Shown here: positions 1-6,410 of the stretch, in pieces
Layout of the letters: the number at the start of each line of letters is the position of its first letter
Position numbering within the stretch: the first letter of the stretch is position 1
The notes under the pieces: model-generated
What the model saw: only the letters and a program-made list of their open reading frames with translations
Databases searched by the model: none
Told to the model about the DNA's origin: nothing
Position numbers and translations under genes: made by a program
Assembly: GCA_003135255.1 (NCBI GenBank)
Contig: PLAX01000138.1
Location: 15,332-22,725, forward strand
DNA: 7,394 nt
Origin: Candidatus Dormiibacterota bacterium
GTDB lineage: Bacteria; Chloroflexota; Dormibacteria; Aeolococcales; Aeolococcaceae
Direction: 5' to 3'

Positions 1-487
1 CGATGATCCGGTCGTCCGGGTAACCGGGCGCGGCGAGGTTGGGTGTGTAGATGACCGTGAGGCGGGGCTCGAAATCAGGGCCGGCTTCCTCGGCGTCGAA
101 GTACAGCCAGCGCTGCATGCCGGCGATGTTGGCGTGGGCCGCTTCGATGTACAACCGGGCGCGGACGCGGTCGTCGGGGTCGTTGCCGATGTACCCGTCG
201 ATGACCAGCATCTCCTGGTCGCGGATGTACGCATCCTGGGCCGCCGCGAGGCGGGCCCCCTCCGCTCGCGTGATGGTCTTGCCGCTGTGCCGCTCCGGGG
301 TGTCGGTGACCACGAAGGTGCTCGCCGCGCTGCGCGCCGTGACCTTGGTCTGGACGTTGTAATTGTCGAAGGCGGTGAGGCGTGCATTGGGCATCCGGGA
401 GGTCAGCTCACGCAGCTCCTCCGGGGTCGGGTTCCAGCGCACGGCGCGGGCCTCCGGTAGCCCGCCACGGGGGGGGTCGAGGGTCAT
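1..487 (-). CDS. pckA: Phosphoenolpyruvate carboxykinase (ATP), divergent, N-terminal part (3' end beyond window)
   Basis: The reading frame starts at ATG 487-485 and stays open to the left edge, giving 162 codons of a protein that is normally about 520-540 residues. PEP carboxykinase converts oxaloacetate and ATP to PEP and CO2 in the cytoplasm, as the entry step of gluconeogenesis. Residues 94-130 (LVIDGYIGNDP, then an R-rich stretch, then NIAGMQRWLYF) line up with the family block FVVDAFCGANP...RFITEVAW...KNMFI of E. coli PckA. Residues 143-162 (LTVIYTPN...DDRII) match the next block, where the family reads DFIVMNGAK. The family motif GRSPKDK appears only as ARSAAST (51-57), which keeps the arginine but not the lysines. 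The catalytic P-loop lies outside the window. The start is supported by AGGAGG at 495-500, 7 nt upstream. A run of eight C residues covers codons 4-7. I assign the family by remembered motif alignment, and the nucleotide specificity (ATP) is inferred from the family. Confidence 0.8.
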   Translation of the reverse strand, partial: MTLDPPRGGLPEARAVRWNPTPEELRELTSRMPNARLTAFDNYNVQTKVTARSAASTFVVTDTPERHSGKTITRAEGARLAAAQDAYIRDQEMLVIDGYIGNDPDDRVRARLYIEAAHANIAGMQRWLYFDAEEAGPDFEPRLTVIYTPNLAAPGYPDDRII

Positions 488-494
488 GACCTGG

Positions 495-500
495 CCTCCT
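495..500 (-). promoter_or_regulatory. Strong Shine-Dalgarno site of the PEP carboxykinase gene
   Basis: The minus strand reads AAGAGGAGG immediately before a 7-nt spacer and the ATG at 487-485. This fixes the start codon and shows the gene is translated from a leadered mRNA, unlike the MarR and aminotransferase genes in this window. Confidence 0.8.
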
Positions 501-511
501 CTTGGCTCCGA

Positions 512-666
512 ACCGATCAGGACCACCACGGCTCGGCGGGCTGTTCCGGTCGGGGCGGTCAGAGATGGTGACCGGCAACTGTATCAGGCCGATCCGGGGG
601 TGCCGTGGGGTTGCCGGAACAGGCGGTCAGGCGTCGCTGTCGCGGGTGCCGGATCAGGCGGTCAGG
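512..666. repeat. Short direct repeats with about 34-35 bp periodicity in the 488-653 intergenic region
   Basis: The 20-mer at 612-631 and the 20-mer at 647-666 (TGCCGGATCAGGCGGTCAGG) differ at one base and are spaced 35 bp apart. The second copy spans the stop codon of the GGDEF-EAL gene (654-656). Weaker look-alikes begin near 513 (CCGATCAGG), 546 (CCGGTCGGGGCGGTCAG) and 579 (ATCAGGCCGATCC), so the spacing is close to 33-35 bp throughout. The same stretch holds inverted repeats 572-579/610-617 (CCGGCAAC/GTTGCCGG) and 541-549/614-622 (CTGTTCCGG/CCGGAACAG). These could form alternative hairpins downstream of the EAL gene or upstream of the PEP carboxykinase gene. A minus-strand TANNNT box (TACAGT, 578-583) is a weak promoter candidate. 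No gene is visible here. The two-copy repeat is certain, the other copies are tentative, and no function can be assigned. Confidence 0.55.
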
Positions 667-3092
667 GACCTGTGTCGCGGCTGCGCCAGCAGCTCCTCGA
701 ACTGCTCGGCGGGGACCGGCCGGCTGAAGATGTAACCCTGGAGAAGGTCGCAGCCCTGGCGGCGGAGAAAGGCCAGCTGGGCCGGGGTCTCGACGCCCTC
801 GGCGGTGACCTTCATGCCGAGCTGGTGGGCGAGGGCGATGGTCGCCGAGACCAGGGGGGCCTCGTCCGTCTCACGCTTGATGCCGCTCAGGAATGAGCGA
901 TCGATCTTGAGCCGGTCGGCCGGGAAGGTGGCCAGCTTGCTGAGGCTGGAGTAGCCGGTGCCGAAGTCGTCGATGGCGATGCTGATCCCGGCCCGGCGGA
1001 GCTGGTGGAGCTCCTCGAGAGCCTCGACCGGCTGTGCCGCCGCGGTGGACTCGGTGATCTCGACCTCGAGCCGGTCCGGGGGCAGGCCGCTCTCGAAGAG
1101 CACGGCCTCGATCCGGTCCACCAGGTCGGACCGTCCCAGCTCCCGGCCCGACACGTTGACGGCCATGAAAAAATCGGGATGGCCGGCCCTGCACCAGGTT
1201 GCCGCCTGGGCGCAGGCGGTCCGCAGCACCCAGGTGTCGATGACACTGATCGCCCCGATCTCCTCGGCGAGCGGGATGAAGCTGTCGGGCGGTACCAGGC
1301 CGCGGGTCGGATGCTGCCAGCGCACCAGCGCCTCGGAGCCGACGATGGCTCCGCTCTGCATGGAGACGAGCGGCTGGTAGAAGACGCGCAGCTCGCCGCG
1401 CTCCACCGCGTGGCGCAGGTCCTGGTCCAGGTTCAGCCGATCCGTCACCGACGCGAGCATGAGTGGGGAGAAGAGCTCGACACGTCCCCGGCCCGCGTCC
1501 TTGGCCGCCTCCATCGCCAGCTTGGCGTCTCGGAGCATCTCGGCGGCCCCGGGTCCCGAGTCGGTCGACACCGCCACGCCGATGCTGAGCCCGACCGTCA
1601 GCGAGCCGCCCCGGAACTCGAGGGGGACGGCGAAAGCGTCGTGGAGCCGCTCCGCCACGTCCGCGGCACGGTTCACGTCGCCCACGTCCTCGAGGAGCAC
1701 CGCGAACTCGTCGGCGCTCAGCCGGGCGACGGTGTCGCCGGGACGGAGGGTGAGCGCGAGCCGCGCTGCGATCGCCTGGAGCACGGCGTCGCCGACCGTG
1801 TAGCCGACGCTGTCGTTGACCGTCGTGAAGTGGTCCACATCGACGAAGAGGGCGGCGGTGACGGCGCTCCGCCGATGTGACTGGGCGAGTGCATGCGCGA
1901 GGCGTTCGGTGAAGAGTGCTCGGTTGGCTCGCCCTGTCAGCGGGTCACGCAACGCTCCCTCGCGCAACTCCTTCTGAAGGCGGTTGCGCTCGGTCACGTC
2001 AGTGATGATCGAGAGGATCGCGGGACGGCCCTGGAAGTCCTGCGGCCCGGTGGTGACCTCCACGTCGATGACCCGGCCGTCGCGCAGACGGTGGCGGGCG
2101 CGCATCGTCGTATTCCGGAGGCGGGCGTTCCTGAGGTCGATGGCCCACTGGGCGGCGTCGCGCCGGACTGTCGCAACCGTCATCTCCGCGAACTCCTCGC
2201 GAGAGTATCCGTAGTGGGCGCAGGCGGCGTCGTTGACGGCGAGGAAACGCCCCGTCTCGCTGTCTATCACCCACATCGGCACGGGGTTCTCGTAGAAGAG
2301 CCGGCGGAACAGGGCTTCGCTGGTTTCGAGGACGCCCTTGCGCTGCTGGTCGATCCGGAGCATCTCCCCGAGCATGTGCAGCCGCAGGGCGGCTGATCCG
2401 ACCTGGGCGCCGAGGTGCTCGAGCGCAGCGGCCTGGACCGCGCTGAAGGCGCGGGGCCGGATCGAGGTCACCGTGACGGATCCGATGTTCATGCCGGAGG
2501 AATGCAGGGGAACGGTGATCACCGAGGGGGCGCCGGGACGCCTCCCCGCCTTGTGGACAGTGCTCTCATGCGTCGCGAGCCCGGCGGAGATCTCGAGCGT
2601 GCTGACGGCGGCGACCGGCCACGGGTGGCCACCTCGCGCGCCGGCCCGGTGGACCTTGCCTCTCAGCGTGGTGACCTCGACCACCGCCTCGTCCGCCCCG
2701 CTCAGGGTGCGCGCCGCCTCCGCCGCCAGCTGGACGACCGTCGCCAGCTCGGCGTTGAGATTGAAAGCCTCCTGCTCGAACTCAGCCGGCGCGTGGGCCG
2801 CGCGGTCCGCGCCACTCAGCCGCAGAGCCCGGTTGGAGGCGGTCACCATGATGGAGTTCAGCGCGCCAAAGAGGTCGAGCACCACACTCTGGGGAGTGGC
2901 CGCGTCGGCGGCCGGATGCCCCGGTGGCACCGGCGCCGTGGGCGCGGCTCGCCGCCGGACAGCGGGTCCAGTGACGGGGGCTCGTCGGGAAGCGCCGGGC
3001 TGCATGGGTACCATCCACGCTAGTCGGCCCCCATCCCGTCTCGTCGGACGGTGAGTCACGATCTCGTCACCGACGCGACACCGGCCTGGCAC
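654..3092 (-). CDS. GAF-PAS-GGDEF-EAL protein, probable c-di-GMP phosphodiesterase with degenerate GGDEF
   Basis: This 812-residue protein has no transmembrane segments and no signal peptide, so it should be cytoplasmic. A low-complexity head (1-70) is followed by a GAF-like domain (about 110-240), a PAS domain (about 260-370, ending in DVTERN), a GGDEF domain (about 380-540, starting DPLTGRANR) and an EAL domain (about 550-805). EAL phosphodiesterases hydrolyse c-di-GMP to pGpG. The catalytic set looks complete: EALVR (587-591), N646, E678, DDFGTGYSS (708-716), K729, E765 and Q785. The GGDEF signature is SADEF (459-463) and the usual FK is FT, so cyclase activity is doubtful, but an RxxD inhibitory site (R450-D453) sits at the canonical five-residue spacing. 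The GTG at 3092-3090 has AGAGG 4 nt upstream (3097-3101). GTG 3059 and ATG 3014 or 3005 are alternative starts, because the head is not conserved enough to decide. It is divergent from the MarR-ABC operon. The domains are certain and the net activity is inferred. Confidence 0.95.
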   Translation of the reverse strand: MPGRCRVGDEIVTHRPTRRDGGRLAWMVPMQPGASRRAPVTGPAVRRRAAPTAPVPPGHPAADAATPQSVVLDLFGALNSIMVTASNRALRLSGADRAAHAPAEFEQEAFNLNAELATVVQLAAEAARTLSGADEAVVEVTTLRGKVHRAGARGGHPWPVAAVSTLEISAGLATHESTVHKAGRRPGAPSVITVPLHSSGMNIGSVTVTSIRPRAFSAVQAAALEHLGAQVGSAALRLHMLGEMLRIDQQRKGVLETSEALFRRLFYENPVPMWVIDSETGRFLAVNDAACAHYGYSREEFAEMTVATVRRDAAQWAIDLRNARLRNTTMRARHRLRDGRVIDVEVTTGPQDFQGRPAILSIITDVTERNRLQKELREGALRDPLTGRANRALFTERLAHALAQSHRRSAVTAALFVDVDHFTTVNDSVGYTVGDAVLQAIAARLALTLRPGDTVARLSADEFAVLLEDVGDVNRAADVAERLHDAFAVPLEFRGGSLTVGLSIGVAVSTDSGPGAAEMLRDAKLAMEAAKDAGRGRVELFSPLMLASVTDRLNLDQDLRHAVERGELRVFYQPLVSMQSGAIVGSEALVRWQHPTRGLVPPDSFIPLAEEIGAISVIDTWVLRTACAQAATWCRAGHPDFFMAVNVSGRELGRSDLVDRIEAVLFESGLPPDRLEVEITESTAAAQPVEALEELHQLRRAGISIAIDDFGTGYSSLSKLATFPADRLKIDRSFLSGIKRETDEAPLVSATIALAHQLGMKVTAEGVETPAQLAFLRRQGCDLLQGYIFSRPVPAEQFEELLAQPRHRSLTA

Positions 3093-3130
3093 GCGACCTC
3101 TGATCCAGTGTCGCTGCCCCCCAACCGCGG

Positions 3131-3181
3131 TGATGCAGACGTATCAGAGGCAGTCATATCTGTCTCGGACAGAATTGATAC
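3131..3181. promoter_or_regulatory. Inverted repeats in the divergent EAL-MarR promoter region, candidate MarR operators
   Basis: The 98-bp gap between the divergent genes is noticeably less GC-rich than its surroundings. It contains a perfect 6-bp inverted repeat, TCTGTC-TCG-GACAGA (3159-3173), centred about 25 bp before the MarR GTG. It also holds GTATCA (3141-3146) paired with TGATAC (3176-3181), and an imperfect palindrome TGATGC...GTATCA (3131-3146). MarR proteins bind 15-20 bp palindromes and commonly autoregulate from such positions. The 3159-3173 repeat lies just upstream of the proposed -10 box at 3179-3184, so bound protein would block RNA polymerase. That this MarR protein binds here is inferred. 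Confidence 0.5.
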
Positions 3182-3184
3182 CAT
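3179..3184 (+). promoter_or_regulatory. Probable -10 element (TACCAT) of a leaderless marR transcript
   Basis: TACCAT fits TANNNT and ends exactly 6 nt before the GTG start at 3191. No SD-like sequence lies upstream of that start. In leaderless bacterial genes the -10 box sits about this far from the start codon, because transcription begins at the codon itself. No clear -35 hexamer is seen at the expected distance. The aminotransferase gene shows the same arrangement at 5411-5423. Confidence 0.45.
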
Positions 3185-3190
3185 GGCGTC

Positions 3191-3710
3191 GTGCCCGCCG
3201 CTTCGATCGACGCCGCCCCCTCGACCGACCTCGATGCGCTCGCCGGAAGGCTGGCGCTGGCTGCCGGCCGGCTGCGCCGCCGCCTCAACCGGCAGGTGCG
3301 CGCCGGCATGGACTCGGATCCGCTCCCCGAAGCGCAGCTGGAGATCCTTCGCCTGGTCAACCGGCGTCCGGGGATTCGCATCCACGATGTGGCCGCCGAG
3401 CTGGGGCTGGCCTCGAACACGGTGAGCACCCTCGTCCACAGCCTCACCGGCGCCGGGTTCGTGGACCGGATTGCGGACGCCGGCGACGGGCGGGTCGCCC
3501 GGCTCCGTCTCCGCCCGGTGGCGGAGGTCCGCCTCCAGCGCTGGCGCGATCGGCGTGGCGAGATCCTGGCCGCCCGGCTCTCGGAGCTGAGCACCGGGGA
3601 CCGCCGTTTGCTCGCCCGTGCCCTGCCGGTCCTGGAGCGGATCGTCGACTCCCTCGACGAGGAGACGGCGGGAGGGGCGCCCGCGCTGGCGGCACCGTCC
3701 GAGGAGTCCC

Positions 3711-3721
<11 letters not shown>
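3191..3721 (+). CDS. MarR-family transcriptional regulator
   Basis: The 176-residue protein carries a winged helix-turn-helix. Helices around 64-86 (HDVAAELGLASNTVSTLV) resemble the MarR recognition unit. The wing at 92-107 (DRIADAGDGRVARLRL) matches the conserved MarR pattern R..D.DDRR...L.LT, with G100 in place of one residue. Flanking helices (about 15-45 and 112-158) would form the dimer interface. MarR proteins usually repress adjacent transporter genes and release DNA on binding a small ligand, often an exported toxic compound. The GTG start at 3191 lacks an SD and appears leaderless. The ATG at 3183 is in another frame. The stop at 3719-3721 overlaps the start of the ABC ATPase by 11 nt, so the two are translationally coupled. 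The C-terminal 18 residues are Ala/Gly/Glu-rich and probably disordered. Family assignment is firm. The ligand is unknown. Confidence 0.9.
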
Positions 3722-4562
<841 letters not shown>

Positions 4563-5362
4563 CCGGTGGTCTCCGGCCACGCTGATGCCACCCTGGTGGC
4601 GTCTCTACCCGAGCCGCATCCTCACCTTCTGGCTGGTCGAGCTGCGCAAGATCCGGCATGACCGGACCGAGCTGTACACCCGGGCCGTCCAGCCGGTGCT
4701 CTGGCTGCTGATCTTCGGGGAGACGTTCAGCCGCATCCGGGCGATCCCCACCCCGCCCGGGATCAGCTATCTCGCCTATCTCTCGCCCGGGATCATGGCC
4801 CAGTCCGCGCTCTTCATCGCCATCTTCTTCGGCATCCAGATCATCTGGGAGCGCGACTCCGGGATCCTCACCAAGCTGATGGCCACTCCGACCCCGCGCC
4901 TCGCCCTGATCAGCGGCAAGGCGTTCGCGGCGGGGGTGCGCTCCGTCTCCCAGGTGGTCGTGATCCTCGTCCTCTCGGCGATCCTGCAGATCCATTTCGA
5001 CTGGAATCCCCTCCACCTGCTCGGGGTCGCCGCCGCGGTGGTGCTCGGTGCCGCCTTCTTCTCCTGCCTCTCGATGACCATCGCCGGGATCGTGCTCCAC
5101 CGTGAACGGCTGATGGGTGTCGGCCAGGCGATCACCATGCCGCTCTTCTTCGCCTCCAACGCGCTCTACCCGGTGAAGGTGATGCCGGGCTGGCTGCAGG
5201 GCCTGAGCGCCGCGAACCCGATGAGCTACGAGGTGGACGCGCTGCGCGGCATGCTGCTCGGCACGCCGAGCGCCCTGCTCCTCGACTTCGGGGTCCTCGC
5301 CATCGCGGTGGTGGCCGGCGTGGCCGCGGCGGCCGCACTCCTCCCCCGCCTCGCCCGCTGAG

Positions 5363-5387
5363 CCCGGCGCCAGCCGGCCGGGCCGGG
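5363..5387 (+). terminator. Possible GC-rich hairpin after the ABC operon
   Basis: CCCGGC (5363-5368) and GCCGGG (5382-5387) form a 6-bp stem with a 13-nt GC-rich loop immediately after the permease stop. No T-tract follows, so it is at best a weak or factor-assisted terminator separating the operon from the aminotransferase gene. Chance pairing is quite likely in such GC-rich sequence. Confidence 0.3.
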
Positions 5388-5410
5388 GTCCACCCCTGAC
5401 GCCTCGGGTG

Positions 5411-5416
5411 TAACCT
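5411..5416 (+). promoter_or_regulatory. Probable -10 element (TAACCT) of a leaderless aminotransferase transcript
   Basis: TAACCT fits TANNNT and ends exactly 6 nt before the ATG at 5423, the same spacing as at the marR start. The 61-nt gap after the permease gene has no SD near the ATG. A -35 element is not obvious. The aminotransferase therefore probably has its own promoter rather than belonging to the ABC operon. Confidence 0.5.
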
Positions 5417-5422
5417 GCGCCC

Positions 5423-6382
5423 ATGACGCAGACCGCCTCCGCGCCCACCACCGACGATGCCGCCCGCCGGGACGACTCCTGGATCTACTTCGACGGAGAA
5501 TACCGCCGCTACCGCGACGCCAGGATCGGTCTCTTGACCCAGGGTCTCAACTACGGTACGGGCGTCTTCGAGGGCATCCGGGCCTACTGGAGCGAGGAGA
5601 GGGGTCAGCTGTACGGTCTCTGGTTCCCGGAGCATTACCGGCGTTTCCACCAGAACGCCCGCGTGCTGCAGATGCGCGTCCCCCACAGCGTCGAGGAGCT
5701 GTGCGCCATCACCCACGAGCTCCTCCGCCGCAACGGCAGCCGGGAGACGACCTACATCCGCCCGCTCATCTTCAAGTCGGCCGAGACCATCGGCTTCCGC
5801 CTCCACGACATGCCCGACAGCTTCGCCATCGCCACCGCGCCGATGGGGGACTACGTGCCCACCGGCGGGATGCGCTGCATGGTCTCGTCGTGGCGGCGCA
5901 TCGACGAGAGCATGGCCCCGCCGCGGACCAAGTGCACCGGCATCTACATCAACAGCGCGCTTGCCAAGTCCGAGGCACTCCAGGCCGGCTTCGACGAGGC
6001 GATCATGCTCACCGGCGCGGGGCACGTCTGCGAGGGCAGTGGGGAGAACATCTTCCTGATCCGCGGTGGGGTCATCTCGACTCCCGCGCCGGCCGACAAC
6101 ATCCTGGAGGGGATCACCCGACAGGGGCTCATTCACCTCTTCCGCGAGGAGATGGGACTGGACGTGGTTGAGCGTTCCATCGGCCGGAGCGAGCTGTACA
6201 TCGCCGATGAGGTCTTCATGTGCGGGACCGGCGCGCAGGTGGCCCCGGTGGTCGAGATCGACCGCCGGACCGTCGGCGATGGCGAGCCCGGGCCGCTCAC
6301 CCTGCGGGTCCAGGGCCTCTTCCACGACATCGTGACGGGTGCAAACCCCAAGTACGCGGAGTGGCTGCGCCCGATCTGGTGA
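5423..6382 (+). CDS. ilvE: Branched-chain amino acid aminotransferase (PLP fold type IV)
   Basis: This 319-residue cytoplasmic enzyme has the usual length for bacterial IlvE. It transfers the amino group between glutamate and the 2-keto acids of valine, leucine and isoleucine, using pyridoxal phosphate. The Schiff-base lysine is probably K170 (PPRTKCTGIYINSALAKSEA, 167-185 region). E204 in EGSGENIF would contact the pyridine nitrogen. The phosphate is likely held by GIT (230-232) and GTGA (268-271), and R80 in the HQNAR segment is also family-like. The segments GLNYGTGVFEGIRAY (41-55) and LYIADEVFMCGTGAQVAPV (258-276) are typical of IlvE. The ATG at 5423 lies 6 nt after a -10-like TAACCT with no SD, suggesting leaderless translation. 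D-amino acid aminotransferase and 4-amino-4-deoxychorismate lyase share the fold, but the length and the VFEGIRAY and EVFMCGTGA motifs favour IlvE. It is convergent with the glycerate kinase gene, 26 nt away. Confidence 0.93.
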   Translation: MTQTASAPTTDDAARRDDSWIYFDGEYRRYRDARIGLLTQGLNYGTGVFEGIRAYWSEERGQLYGLWFPEHYRRFHQNARVLQMRVPHSVEELCAITHELLRRNGSRETTYIRPLIFKSAETIGFRLHDMPDSFAIATAPMGDYVPTGGMRCMVSSWRRIDESMAPPRTKCTGIYINSALAKSEALQAGFDEAIMLTGAGHVCEGSGENIFLIRGGVISTPAPADNILEGITRQGLIHLFREEMGLDVVERSIGRSELYIADEVFMCGTGAQVAPVVEIDRRTVGDGEPGPLTLRVQGLFHDIVTGANPKYAEWLRPIW

Positions 6383-6391
6383 CGCTCCCGG

Positions 6392-6410
6392 GAGGCGCGT
6401 CGCGCGCCTC
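6392..6410. terminator. Perfect hairpin between convergent ilvE and glycerate kinase genes
   Basis: GAGGCGCG (6392-6399), loop TCG (6400-6402) and CGCGCCTC (6403-6410) make a perfect 8-bp stem. It begins 10 nt after the aminotransferase stop and overlaps the glycerate kinase stop codon (6409-6411). Position and symmetry suit a bidirectional terminator for both genes. No T-tract is present on either strand, so it would act as a GC-only hairpin. Confidence 0.55.

Noticed and set aside
572..617. Inverted repeat CCGGCAAC/GTTGCCGG as a confident terminator of the EAL gene
   Set aside because: The 8-bp stem has a 30-nt loop and no T-tract, and it competes with another 9-bp inverted repeat (541-549/614-622). 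It is noted only within the intergenic repeat entry.
512..666. CRISPR-like array
   Set aside because: Only two copies are well conserved, the repeat is 20 bp with about 15 bp between copies, the intervening bases are themselves partly repeat-like, and no cas gene is near.
1005..1880. A 291-codon plus-strand open frame antisense to the GGDEF-EAL gene
   Set aside because: It lies opposite a gene with unambiguous conserved domains. Its composition (rich in Arg, Gly, His, Asp, Val) is the usual shadow of high-GC coding DNA, and no domain is recognisable.
3183..3425. ATG at 3183 as the start of a gene in place of the GTG at 3191
   Set aside because: It is in a different frame and yields a motif-free product, whereas the GTG frame encodes the full winged helix protein.
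3618..3710. Upstream extension of the ABC ATPase to an in-frame ATG at 3618
   Set aside because: The added 31 residues are Arg/Pro/Ser-rich and lie within marR. The ATG at 3711 has a proper SD and fits the family N-terminus.
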